A stretch of DNA of 64,000 nucleotides from Marispirochaeta sp. (lineage in GTDB: Bacteria > Spirochaetota > Spirochaetia > JC444 > Marispirochaetaceae). Below the pieces are notes generated by a model. That model was not told the origin of the DNA and searched no databases. It saw only the letters and a program-made list of their open reading frames with translations. Positions 41,976-52,000 of this stretch are shown piece by piece. The stretch covers positions 372,001 through 436,000 of the forward strand of contig NZ_OY764211.1 in NCBI RefSeq assembly GCF_963668165.1. Reading direction: 5' to 3'. How positions within the stretch are numbered: position 1 is the stretch's first letter; each line of letters begins with the position of its first letter. Position numbers and translations under genes: made by a program.

Positions 41976-42317
41976 TCATTCACGTGTCTCGCCTTTAACA
42001 TATCCGTCAATCATCCGAAGGACCGTTTTTTGTTTGAACTCCGATAACTGCTCAATACGGTTTACCCGTTTCATGATCCGGAGTTTCATCGAATCATCGC
42101 TAGCCGGAAGAGGTGTAATACCCAGAATTGTATCAGCAGATACTCCGAGGGCATGCGCCAATTTGATGATAACATCGTCATGGAGGCGTAACCTCCCACG
42201 CTCATAATCCGAGATAAGGGTATGGCCTATTCCAAGCTTGGCAGCTAACTGTCGTTGGGAAAACCCTTTTTGAATGCGGATTTTCGCGAGACGTTCACCG
42301 GTGGTTTCCAGTTCCAT
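41976..42317 (-). CDS. XRE-family transcriptional regulator
   Basis: A 113-residue single HTH protein: ERLAKIRIQKGFSQRQLAAK, LGIGHTLISDYERGRLRLHD, then a C-terminal helix (MKLRIMKRVNRIEQLSEFKQ) for dimerisation. Start ATG at 42317 (MELETTGERL) is preferred to one ten codons upstream. It is divergent from a truncated primase gene, with palindromic DNA between them that may be its operator. Confidence 0.88.
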   Translation of the reverse strand: MELETTGERLAKIRIQKGFSQRQLAAKLGIGHTLISDYERGRLRLHDDVIIKLAHALGVSADTILGITPLPASDDSMKLRIMKRVNRIEQLSEFKQKTVLRMIDGYVKGETRE

Positions 42318-42363
42318 GGTCAGTATACTACACCCAAATTTTTGCAAGAATAAAAAATCCCCC

Positions 42364-42411
42364 TTGACGATGTTGTTATTATAACGAATAATAGGTGTTG
42401 TTAAAACAACA
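42364..42411. promoter_or_regulatory. Palindromic operator-like interval next to the XRE gene
   Basis: TGTTGTT-AA-AACAACA (42396-42411) is a perfect 7+7 inverted repeat, and TTATT-ATAACG-AATAA lies just before it. TTGACG at 42364 could be a -35 toward the primase. Adjacent XRE regulators usually bind such palindromes; binding is inferred. Confidence 0.45.
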
Positions 42412-42428
42412 AAGTTTTAGTTGTTTAA

Positions 42429-44630
42429 GGGCGGGGCCTTGATGATGCGCGCATCTGGCGAGATCTTTCTGTCGGCTACAGCGACGGAAGCCTGACGAAC
42501 AGGCTCTCTCCGCCGCAGCGGGACGCCCTGATTGAGCGGGGGATATGTATCCCCGGAGGGTCCGAGGTATTTGCAGGCTATCTTATTATTCCGCTGTATG
42601 ATGAAGACGGGCAGGTTTCAGGGCTCTACGGGCGTGCAGTTTCAGAAAGGAAAACCCCGCGGCACCGTTATCTGAAAGGACCGCGCCGGGGTCTGGTAAA
42701 CGGCGGAGCCCTTTCGGTGTACCGTGACGGGATTATTATCGTAGAAAGCATTCTTGATGCGGCAAGCCTGCTGCATGCGGGAGTGAAGAACGTTATCCCT
42801 GCTTACGGTACTTACGGGGTGAGTGATGAGTTTGTCAGGCGCTTTACGCTTCAGCGTGTACAGAAGGTAATCGTTGCCTTTGATAATGATGAAGCGGGGA
42901 AAACTGCTGCGGAAAAGACGTGTGAGATCTTTCGCTCCTCCGGGATTGCCGCTGTCACGATTGTACCTCCTTCCGGTGTAAAGGACTGGAACGAGGCGTT
43001 GTGTACAGGCCTTCTTGACCGTGCTGATGTTGAAGGCCGTAGTGCTGCCTCTGACGATCTTCCCGGTGATGGTCCACATGATACTCAGCATGATGATGGT
43101 CTTGCCGCCCGGAAAGAGAGCGGGGTATGGCATTTTACGCGTGGAGGGCGGAGGTACCGGGCCCTTGGGGTAAAGGAGCTGTTTGTCGCGAGTCTGCGGA
43201 TCAACCTTCGTCTGGAAACGGAAAACGGAAAATATCTTGATAACGTTGACCTCTACTCGGCCCGGAGCAGGGGAGGCTATGCGGCAGGGGCGGCTGAAAG
43301 CTGCGGGATGGACGGAGCCGTTGTACAGAACGATCTCCTTGCCATCCTTGACTCCCTGGAAGAGGTGCGTGACGCGGCGCTGCGGGAGAGTGAGCTTGAT
43401 GCACATACACGTGAGCTGACGGAGGAGGAGAAGGCTCTGGGGCTTGAGCTTTTGGCGAGTCCGGATCTTTTCGAGAGGATACTCTCCGATACCGAGATGT
43501 TGGGCTACGGCGGTGAGGATGTGAACAAGCTTCTGGTCTATCTTGCCGCAAGCAGCCGGAAGCTTGATGATCCGATTTCGGTGATAGTAGTTTCCGAAAG
43601 CGCCTCGGGAAAGAGTTTTCTGGTGGATACGATCAGGAAGCTGATCCCTGATGAGGATGTGGTTGCGATGACAAGCCTCTCGGACCAGGCGCTGCAGTAT
43701 CTGCCGGCGGATGCCCTTTTGCACAAGTTTCTGGTCATGGGAGAGGCGGTCCACGGCCAGGTGGTGGAGCATCAGGTGCGGGAGATGCTCTCTGCGAAGG
43801 AGCTCAGGCGGCTTGTGACGATGAAGGATCCGAAGACGGGGGAGCTTTCGAGCCGGATGGTGGTCAAGAAGGTGATTGTGAGTGCGGTGATGAGCAGCAC
43901 GAATACCGACATCAACCCTGAGAACGCTTCCCGGAGCTTTGTGATCAACACCGATGAGTCGGCGGAGCATACGAAGAGGATCCATGAGCTTCAGCGGCGG
44001 AAGTACAGCCTTGAACGCTACCGGCAGAAGGAGACGGTAATCCCTGAGATTATCCGCACCCATCACGCGGCCCAGCGGCTCTTGAAAGGGGTGAGAATCG
44101 TCAACGGCTTTGCCCCGCATCTTGATTTTCCTGCGGCACTGATGAGGTCGAGGAGGGACCATGAACGCTTTATCGACCTGATAGCCGGGGTCTGTTTTCT
44201 CCGGCAGTACCAGAAGGAGAAGCAGGTCGATGAAGGTGGTATCGAGTTTATCGAGTGCGACCTTGAGGATTACACCCTTGCCTGCAGGATCATGAAGGAG
44301 ACCCTGCCGTCGACCTTAACGAACTTCCCGAAGCATGCCCAGGCGCTGTATGAGCGTTTACGGAAGCTGATCCGGCGAAAAGCGAATGAACTGGGCGTAG
44401 GCTTTCATGAGGTTGCCGTAACCCAGCGGGAGATACGGGAGGAGACGGGCGTGAGCCAGATGTCGGTAAAGCGGTCCTTGCGTACCCTGGCTGACTGGGA
44501 GTACGTACAGGTGTCAGGCTTGCGGAAGCGGGGGATGCGGAACGGTTACCGGATTCTTGAGGACCGCCCCCTTGATCTGGTGGATTTGTCGATGATCCCC
44601 GGCCCGGAAGAGATGAAGGAGAAACTTTAG
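42429..44630 (+). pseudogene. Primase-helicase-like replication gene lacking its 5' end
   Basis: The frame is open from 42429 (just after a TAA) to 44630, but the first possible start is GTG at 42717. The residues before it (GYSDGSLTNRLSPPQRDALI and GYLIIPLYDEDGQVSGLYGR) clearly belong to the protein, so the N-terminus, expected to hold a CHC2 zinc finger, is lost. A Toprim-like domain follows (IIIVESILDAASLLHAGVKN and VIVAFDNDEAGKTAAEKTCE). Then comes a P-loop ATPase (VIVVSESASGKSFLVDTIRK, and SAVMSSTNTDINPENASRSF), and a winged helix at the end (VTQREIREETGVSQMSVKRS). It belongs to a mobile element. Confidence 0.78.
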
Positions 44631-44649
44631 AACCTTCAAAGTGGGTCAG

Positions 44650-44692
44650 GCGGGGCATAAGTAGGGCGAAAGCGGGTCAGCCCCGCTTTTTT
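44650..44692 (+). terminator. Intrinsic terminator after the primase-like gene
   Basis: GCGGGGC (44650-44656) pairs with GCCCCGC (44680-44686), followed by six T. The long loop may form an inner hairpin. Confidence 0.65.
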
Positions 44693-44721
44693 GAAGGTAA
44701 ATCCTTTGTATGGGGTGAATT

Positions 44722-45645
44722 ATGAAAGTGGGTCGTACGTTTTCAGAAAAGAGTGGGAAAACAGGAATGGTTGAGTACCTCCTGCAGCGAGAAGCGGAGA
44801 GGCGGCCGGTAAAAAACGCGAAATATGCCCTAAGGCTCCTTTGTGAGTTCTCCTCATCCATTACCGGAGTAAATGACGCTCAGGACTTTGCCTCCTAGGC
44901 GTTTCTGTCCAGGGGACTATCTCCCCGGTCGGTGAACTCGGTACTGGCATCAGCCTGTGCCTATTATGCGTACCTGTATGAACGGGGAGAGGTTGTGAGC
45001 AATCCCTTTCTGGTAGTGGACCGTCTTGCGACGGGAACCGTCCTTCCGAAGAACATTCCGAATGAAGATGATCTGGGTAAGCTTCTTGACCGGCTTGCCG
45101 ATTTCCTCCGGCCGGGAGAATCCTTACGGATGAGTAAACGCCGCTACCGCAGCTATGTGGTTGCGGAGTTTCTCTATGGCACGGGAATGCGGATCAGCGA
45201 GGCCTCGGGAGTACAACTCTGCGACCTTGATTGCGAGACGAGGACGGTAAAGATTCGGGACGTGAAGACGAAGAAGGAACGCTACGGCGTGTTTTCCGAG
45301 TATACCGCTGCGGTTGTCGGGAAGTGGCTGAGCCTGCGGGAGCTGGTTTTAAAGAACCCGGGGAGTCCGCTTCTGTTCGGCTCGTCTGCCAATCTCCGGG
45401 TAACGGTGAATGAGGACCTGAAAACCGTCTGCAGGGAGCTGGGGCAGGATCCCGTTACCTGTCACAGCTTCCGGCACGCCTATGCCTATCATCTGTTGAA
45501 AGCCGGCTGCGACATCAGGAAGATCCAGGGCCTTCTGGGGCACGCCAAGCTCTCCTCGACGCAAGTGTATGCCAAGGTTGATACCGAAAGCCTGAAGGCG
45601 GTGCTTGACCGTTACCATCCCCGAAAGTCCCGAAACCACGTATGA
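44722..45645 (+). pseudogene. Tyrosine recombinase A of a tandem pair, amber stop at codon 59
   Basis: ATG at 44722 follows GGGGTG; the frame reads MKVGRTFSEKSGKTGMVEYL and continues to TAG at 44896-44898. It then resumes in the same frame (AFLSRGLSPRSVNSVLASAC) to 45645. The catalytic domain is complete: Arg in LYGTGMRISEASGVQLC, HxxR in CHSFRHAYAYHLLKAGCDIR, LLGHAKLSSTQVYAKVD with His and Tyr. A restart at 44932 could give 237 residues without part of the core-binding domain. The stop overlaps recombinase B by four bases. Confidence 0.82.
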
Positions 45646-46619
45646 ATTACCGCCTGATTGCCGCAGGCTATCTGCACTATCTTTCCGGAAAGAACTACGC
45701 GAAAGAGACGGTGCGGGGAGTCCGGATGAGCCTTGAGAGGTTCTTCTCATTTTTAGCTGCCTCCGGAGTGCATGATATTCGTCAGGTTGATGAAGGACAT
45801 ATCATCCGGTTTCAAACGTCCTTGAGGAATGAGTCTTTGAGTGCGGGAAGTCAGAAACTCTACCTGAGCCGGGTGAAAGGCCTCTTTACCTGGCTTTATA
45901 AAACCGGGCAGTTGATCACCCCCCTTCATGAACGCTTTCCCCAGGTACAGCAGGTAAGCCGGGTCAAAGCGATATTCAGTGTGGCGGAAATGGAGGCCTT
46001 TTTATCAGTAGTTGGGGAGAATGTGCAGGACCGCTGTCTCTTTGAGCTGCTCTATTCCTCCGGCCTCAGGGCCCGTGAAGCGTTGAACCTTACCCTTACC
46101 GACATTGACCTGCCAAACCGGAAACTTACCGTCCGCCAGGGCAAAGGAAACCGGGACCGGGTTGTCCCGGTATCTTATCTTGCAGCCCGTGCGGTAGAGA
46201 AATGGTGTGAACTGAGGCCTGCCTGGAAAGGGGAGTACCTTTTTCCCGGACAGTGGTCGGGGCACCTTAGCTACCATTCCCTGGTAAACCGCCTTCACAG
46301 TTATCTGAAAGAGGCGGGGCTTGACGGGAAGAACCTCACTGTCCATTCAATCCGTCATTCAGTAGCGACGCACTTGCTGGAAGCAGGAGCGGATGTCCGC
46401 TACGTCCAGGAGCTTCTGGGGCATGAAGACATAGAAACCACGGTAAAGTATACTCATCTGACGGTAGAATCGAGCAAGAAGACCTACCGGATGTATCACC
46501 CCTTAGAGAACGGCCGTTACCGGGAGCTTACGCCTGAATACCTCTCGCAGTTATCTGAATTCCGGCAGCTACTTGAACGGCGGGCAGAAATTAACGCCCG
46601 GTATGGCCGAAATTCCTGA
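45642..46619 (+). CDS. Tyrosine recombinase B of the tandem pair (XerC/D-like)
   Basis: A 325-residue intact recombinase. N-terminal SAM-like core-binding domain: YLHYLSGKNYAKETVRGVRM. Catalytic set: Arg in LLYSSGLRAREALNLTLTDI, Lys in RQGKGNRDRVVPV, HxxR in VHSIRHSVATHLLEAGADVR, ELLGHEDIETTVKYTHLTVE with the His and Tyr nucleophile. The ATGA overlap with recombinase A suggests that the two act together, as in tandem-recombinase transposons. A C-terminal extension of about 25 residues is extra. Confidence 0.92.
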   Translation: MNYRLIAAGYLHYLSGKNYAKETVRGVRMSLERFFSFLAASGVHDIRQVDEGHIIRFQTSLRNESLSAGSQKLYLSRVKGLFTWLYKTGQLITPLHERFPQVQQVSRVKAIFSVAEMEAFLSVVGENVQDRCLFELLYSSGLRAREALNLTLTDIDLPNRKLTVRQGKGNRDRVVPVSYLAARAVEKWCELRPAWKGEYLFPGQWSGHLSYHSLVNRLHSYLKEAGLDGKNLTVHSIRHSVATHLLEAGADVRYVQELLGHEDIETTVKYTHLTVESSKKTYRMYHPLENGRYRELTPEYLSQLSEFRQLLERRAEINARYGRNS

Positions 46620-46697
46620 TTGTGGGGTATAGTTAGTACTGACAAGAGCTAAGAGAAGGGTGAATTCGTGTGGTAACGGGCTGAATTTGAAGAGGGT

Positions 46698-47508
46698 TTC
46701 CGCTTTACCGGCAAAGAGATGGACCGTGAGACCGGGCTCTATTATTACGGGGCGAGGTATATGGACCCGAAGAACGTCGAGGTGGATGAGCGGGGATCCT
46801 GCGGGGTACCAGCTGATAAATCCGATGAATGGAGACGGGAAGCCGAGACAGGGGTACAGCATAGTTGAGGCGACGAACTGGTATAGTTATGTGAGTAATA
46901 ATCCGGTGAAGTATGTTGATCCTACGGGGATGGAGAAAGATTACACCATTGATTATGAACAATACAACCATCAGGATTTTCAAATAGATTACTACTATGA
47001 TAACGCAAAAGAGCCTATAACTGTAACCTTTGATGGTGAAACGCATACGGTAGGTGAGGATCTCGATTTTGGTGATTCGGTTCCGTTCGATGCTGAATTT
47101 ACTGTTCCGGAAGGATCAGTTTTAGAGATCGCAGGCTGTGATACAAGAATAATATTTGATGGATCGGGTGAAGTAAATTTACCTGAGTCATATGCTCGTT
47201 ATAATGATATTGTAACATCAATCGCCGTTCAAAAGGCATTGCGCCGGAATAGATGGATCGGGGTAGGAGAGGCAACTTTGGGAGTTGGTATCATGGGAGG
47301 GTCTGTAGGGCTTGCTGCAGGCATGGCTCCTGAAACTGGAGGTACCGCAGCAATGGTACCAGCAGCTGGTTTCAAACTTGGTGCCGGTCTATTTGCATTT
47401 GGTCTTGCAAGAGCTCTAGGCTACAATGACCAAAGTATCATTGATGATTTCATATTTGTTGCAACGCCCCCAGCGGCTTCGTATGCGGAATTCGGAAAAC
47501 TTAGGTAG
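46698..47508 (+). pseudogene. Orphan Rhs C-terminal fragment with variable tip (Rhs-2)
   Basis: Rhs sequence starts abruptly at about 46698 (FRFTGKEMDRETGLYYYGAR). A +1 frameshift follows near 46775 (PKN versus PKTSRWMSGDPAG), and it continues through GYQLINPMNGDGKPRQGYSI and NWYSYVSNNPVKYVDPTGM. Beyond it is an AT-rich tip of about 190 residues. Its first part is acidic and beta-rich; the second has Gly/Ala-rich hydrophobic stretches (GVGEATLGVGIMGGSVGLAA and FKLGAGLFAFGLARALGY) that could enter membranes. Without the rest of the Rhs shell it cannot be delivered, but the tip frame is intact to 47508. Two small membrane genes follow. Confidence 0.8.
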
Positions 47509-47513
47509 GTAAT

Positions 47514-47684
47514 ATGAAAAGATATAGTACTTTGTTGTTTTTATTTTTCGTTGATTTTTTAATAATATCTATTACATTTGCGATTTATGGGTCAAATAAA
47601 ATCTCTTGGCTTATGTTATGTATTTTGCCTCTTACATCAATATTGTATTTAGTTGCACTAAGGATTACAAGGGTCCGCAAATGA
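47514..47684 (+). CDS. 56-residue two-TM protein after the Rhs-2 tip
   Basis: ATG at 47514 lies five bases after the Rhs-2 stop. The peptide starts MKRYSTLLFLFFVDFLIISI and has a second hydrophobic stretch (ISWLMLCILPLTSILYLVAL). TGA at 47682-47684 overlaps the ATG of the next gene (ATGA). It is short and hydrophobic; the coupling on both sides supports a real gene. Possibly part of an immunity pair. Confidence 0.55.
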   Translation: MKRYSTLLFLFFVDFLIISITFAIYGSNKISWLMLCILPLTSILYLVALRITRVRK

Positions 47685-47914
47685 TTGGTGACTATATAGT
47701 TTTAATCGCTGGAGGAGTTTTTGTTATATTCTTTGGTTTTTGGTTACTTCATAAAAATCCAGAACGTATCAGAAGAAATCGTAGGGATCTTTCAATAAAG
47801 CAAAAAAATGTCATGATTGTTTTCTCGAAGTTTTTTGGATATTTCAATATATTGGCAGGATTATTCTGTATCGGAATGGTGATTGTTTTCCTCTTACAAG
47901 ATAAGTTTTTTTAA
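47681..47914 (+). CDS. Two-TM small protein, paralogue of 40402-40638, candidate immunity protein
   Basis: A 77-residue protein: TM1 at about 4-22 (DYIVLIAGGVFVIFFGFWLL), a basic loop (NPERIRRNRRDLSIKQK), TM2 at about 50-72 (FFGYFNILAGLFCIGMVIVF). Topology, length, the MIG start and IFFG match the protein that follows Rhs-1. A frame 25 codons longer exists upstream but overlaps the 56-aa gene; the ATGA junction favours 47681. Confidence 0.6.
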   Translation: MIGDYIVLIAGGVFVIFFGFWLLHKNPERIRRNRRDLSIKQKNVMIVFSKFFGYFNILAGLFCIGMVIVFLLQDKFF

Positions 47915-48119
47915 ATATTGATTCAAATTAAGCATAGTGAATATGTACAGATCGTATAAACACAGTATTCGCCGGACATCCCCCACCGAATTGACCGAAT
48001 TGAGCCGCGTCCCGGAAAGCTCCGGGACGTCTGCTCCAATTGATCGATTCGGTGGAGCGTAGTATGGCTCTTTTCATGTTTCTGAAACCTTGTTATACTT
48101 GTAATACATGGAGGTGAGA

Positions 48120-48332
48120 ATGCTTGCGGTAAGACTTGATCCTGACATGGAAGAAAAGCTCAACAAGCTTTCAAAAGAAACGGGAAGGAGCAAAAGCTTT
48201 TACGTGAAACAGGCAATAGAAAACTATCTAGAAGATAGAGAAGATTATTTGCTTGCTCTTTCGGTCCTGGAAAAGAAAGAACCACGGAAATCGATCAAGG
48301 AAGTGAGAAAAGAGCTTGGCTTGGACGATTGA
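48120..48332 (+). CDS. Ribbon-helix-helix (CopG/RelB-like) antitoxin
   Basis: A 70-residue protein, MLAVRLDPDMEEKLNKLSKE then TGRSKSFYVKQAIENYLEDR: an RHH DNA-binding domain with a C-terminal tail (KKEPRKSIKEVRKELGLDD) that would wrap the toxin. GGAGGTGAGA directly precedes the ATG at 48120, deciding it against the ATG four codons upstream. It overlaps the toxin gene by 17 bp. Confidence 0.9.
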   Translation: MLAVRLDPDMEEKLNKLSKETGRSKSFYVKQAIENYLEDREDYLLALSVLEKKEPRKSIKEVRKELGLDD

Positions 48333-48582
48333 TTTTTCTGGTACAGCAGAGAGGCAATTAAAGAAATTAGATCGGCAATGGCAGCGAGCCATCTTGGATT
48401 ATTTGGAAGATGAGATAGCCCCTCTCGATAATCCACGGCAACGGGGAAAAGCTCTTGTCGGCGATAAAAAAGGCTTGTGGCGTTATAGAATTAATGATTA
48501 TAGAGTTATCTGCCAAATACTGGATACAGAACTGGTAATATTAGCCTTAGCAATCGCACATCGTAAAGATGTGTATAAGTAA
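48316..48582 (+). CDS. RelE/ParE-family toxin
   Basis: An 88-residue RelE-fold toxin: WTIDFSGTAERQLKKLDRQW, DNPRQRGKALVGDKKGLWRY, RINDYRVICQILDTELVILA and IAHRKDVYK, all typical of the RelE branch. The frame starts with TTG at 48316 inside the antitoxin gene, so translation is probably coupled. Confidence 0.9.
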   Translation: MAWTIDFSGTAERQLKKLDRQWQRAILDYLEDEIAPLDNPRQRGKALVGDKKGLWRYRINDYRVICQILDTELVILALAIAHRKDVYK

Positions 48583-48620
48583 TTACCGATCCTTGAAAAA
48601 GTAGAGACGGAAAACGTAGG

Positions 48621-48645
48621 AGGACGAGCCCGAAAGGCTCGTCCT
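48621..48645. terminator. Perfect hairpin between RelE and a GxxExxY remnant
   Basis: AGGACGAGCC-CGAAA-GGCTCGTCCT, a 10-bp perfect stem; T-rich sequence follows weakly. It probably serves both converging genes. It resembles the hairpin at 36226-36249. Confidence 0.6.
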
Positions 48646-48673
48646 GCATTATTAGAAATAAGACGACACCGTT

Positions 48674-48828
48674 TTACCGGTGCACGCCCTGGGTATTAAC
48701 CAGCCGCTTGAAAAAAAGCGATGGAGCATTAAAGTTGAACAGATACCCGACCTGTAAACTTGAGAGCTTGAGGTAGTTGTAAAGCTGCGATTCCATACCG
48801 GAAGTAACCTGCAAAACGGGTTTTAATG
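48674..48828 (-). pseudogene. GxxExxY C-terminal fragment
   Basis: The minus strand reads VTSGMESQLYNYLKLSSLQV then GYLFNFNAPSLFFKRLVNTQ and stops at 48674-48676. It is nearly the same as the end of the GxxExxY protein at 57801-58190 (VTAGMESQLYNYLKLSSLQV). Everything before about residue 80 is missing. The DNA beyond (48830-49060) is GC-rich and carries no gene I can support. Confidence 0.85.
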
Positions 48829-49064
48829 ACACATCCGGCAAGGGATTGCAGGGGCGCCGAAGGCGGACCCCGCACCCCGTTACTATAGTAGCGGGGGAGG
48901 AGGCCGGAGCGATCGCGGAGCCCCGGAAAGCCCGTTCCGACCACGAAATTGTCGTTGTAGTAAATCATAAGAAGCGTGTTTTATCGTCAATTTAGTGGTC
49001 GGGATGCCGCTGGAAAATAATAAATCTGCGCGAATCCGGGTCGATACGACCCGTTCTTACATCC

Positions 49065-52000
49065 GTGCGAATCTGCGGTACCGAACAGATCGAAACCTCT
49101 GGAAGCGACATATCCGGGTATACAACGGAAATGGCCTGGGATTATACTCTGGGAGTGATGACCGAACGCACTGATGCCAACGGCCTGACCGAAAGGAGCG
49201 AATACGACCGCTACGGACGGCTGACCGCCGTCTCCACCCCCTACGACGAGAGCATCCCGGCAGTGCGCTACGACTACGAGCATGCCGGGGATGAGTACCG
49301 GCGGAGCATAACAGAGAACAAGATCAGCACGGACCCTGAAAACGAGGAGACCATCCGGACGATTATAGCAATCGACGGCCTTGGCCGTACGATCTACAGC
49401 GCCAAGAGCGGTGTGATGACCGATGAAAACGGAACCGGCGAAACAGGCTGGAACGTAAGCGGAGCAGTCCGCTACGACAAAAAAGGACGGAGCATCGAAG
49501 AGGGGCAGCCCGGGTTCAGCATCGGTCCTGATGACCCTGATCCCTCCATCATGCAGAACGGGACGGTGACGGACTACGACATTCTGGACAGGCCCGTACG
49601 GGTGGAACTGCCGGACGGCTCGGTAATGACCACTGAGTACGGCATAGAAGAAGGCCTTCCCCGTACCATCAGCACGGACCCGGAGGGGCGGGTAACAGAA
49701 ACCCTGAGCGACCAGCGGGGGCGTATCGTTGAACTTCGGAAGAAGTACCAATCCACCCTGCTCATGAAATCCGCCTACAGCTACGACGTCCTGGGACAGC
49801 TCCGTGAAGCGGTGATACGGGATGAAAATATAAGCGGATCACCTGAGTACAGAACGGAATATGAGTATGACCTGAGGGGCCTCCAGACCGCCCTGGAATC
49901 GGCTGACACCGGACGCACGACCTTGAGCTACGACGAGGCAGGCAGGCTTGTAAAGAAGGTGAGCGCCGTACTGCGGGAAACAGGCGGTGCTGTCAACTAC
50001 GAGTACGACGGCCTGGGACGGCTGATACACATCCGTTACCCCGACCCCGTCATGGACGTGAGTTATCAGTACGGGACGGCCGCAGCGGCCGCCGAGTACG
50101 GGGCAGGACGGCTGGTGAGCAGAAGCGATGAATCAGGGAGCATCGACTACGAGTACGGAAAGATGGGAGAGGTAGTCGCCGAGAACAGGACCCTCAGGCG
50201 CCTTGACCCATTGTCCGGAACCCGGGAGGCCCGCATCGAGTACCAGTCGAACTACCTGGGACAGATGGAGAGCGTGAGGTATCCTGACGGAGAGGAGATC
50301 CGCTACGACTATGACGAAGGCGGGCAGGTAGTCCATGTTGAAGGAGTACGGCCAAACGGAAGCACGAGCGTATTCGTCGAGAAAATCGGTTACGACGAGT
50401 TCGGCCAGCGGACCTATCTTGAGTACGGCAACGGGGACGTGACCCGTTATACCTACGACCCCGAACGCCGCTGGCTCAGTACTTTAAGCACGGAAAACCA
50501 GTGGGGACGGAACCTGCAGAACCTGAGCTACAGCTTCGACGATGTGGGAAACATCGAGGAGCGGACAGACGCAAGCGGCAGGTACACAAGCACCCAGAGC
50601 TACAGCTACGACGGCCTCTACCAGCTTGAGACCGCCAGCGGGACCTACGTGAACAAACCCTCCGGCCACACCAGCTGGAGTGACCGCTACAGCCAGAGCT
50701 TTAGCTACGACGGCCTGGGGAATATCTTGAAGAAGACCAGCAGCGAAACCAGAGTCCCCTCGGCCTCGGTCCGGCCCCTGAATTACGAGCTGAACTATGA
50801 ATATGATGAACAACGGCCGCACCTGGCACGGAAGATCGGGGAGCTCTACTACAGCTACGACGCCAACGGGAACGTAACACGGGAATCGACCCTGCCTGAA
50901 GGCCAGTCCTCCGCCCATGAAGCCCCGAACCTGAGTCCCATCGGGGAGGTCCGCCGGGCCGACCAGGCCTTCGGCTTTATCAACGAAGTGGAAAGCGGAA
51001 ACGAGAACGAGTACATCCGCAGCTTCAGCTGGGACGCGGAGAACCGCTTGAAGAGCGTTCTTACATCCAACGGAAAGAGCGTGAAGTACCTCTACGACGC
51101 CGACGGCAAACGTACCACCAAGTACGCAGGAGACGGCTCCTATACCGAAGGCATAAGCGGCGAGACCCTCTACTTTAACGAATGGTGGACCGAAACCGCC
51201 GACTCCGGCAGCTTCCGGCGGGCCAAGCACATCTATGTGGGAAAGGAGCGCATCGTAACGCGTCTGAGCAACCCCTCCACCGGAGGGAACCCCTATGAGG
51301 ACGTAAACACCTACTACTACCACCCTGATCATTTGGGAAGCGCCCACTGCATCACCGACCCCCAGGGAAACCCCTACGAGAGGATAGAGTATACCCCCTA
51401 CGGTGAAATGTGGATCGAGATACAGGAGGATGAGGCAACAGCAAGTTACAACTACATACCCTTCCGCTTTACCGCAAAAGAGTGGGATTCTGAGACTAAA
51501 CTGTATTATTACGGTGCGAGGTATATGGACCCGAAGACGAGCAGGTGGATGAGTGGGGACCCTGCGGGGTACCAGTTGATGAATCCGATGGATGGCGAGG
51601 GGAAACCGAGGCAGGGATACAGCATTATAGAGGCGACGAACTGGTATAGTTATGTAAGTAATAATCCGGTGAAGTATGTTGATCCGACGGGGATGCAAGG
51701 ACAATTAGAAGAAAATAATACTTGGGGTTATTGGTCATTGTTCGAGGCTGAGTTTGCTGAATATAGCGACAATGTTCACAAGAGAATTGAAAAACGTTCT
51801 TCCGTTGAAGAGGAAAAGTTTTATGATGAAGTTGAGCCTGCTTTCTTACGTTGCACAAATGATCAGTTAATAGAATTAAGGGATGAATATACCGACATGG
51901 AGAATGCTGTTAATGAGAAGAGAATGGAAATTATCGATATGCTTTTGGAATACTACCACAGCGAAAAACGCAAAATAGGATTGGTTGAGGAGGGGGTGGT

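Noticed and set aside
42642..44162. 506-codon minus-strand frame
   Set aside because: Antisense to the Toprim/ATPase gene, with a His/Arg/Leu-rich composition typical of a shadow frame.
50484..51704. 406-codon minus-strand frame
   Set aside because: Antisense to Rhs-3; long only because of GC-rich YD-repeat codons.
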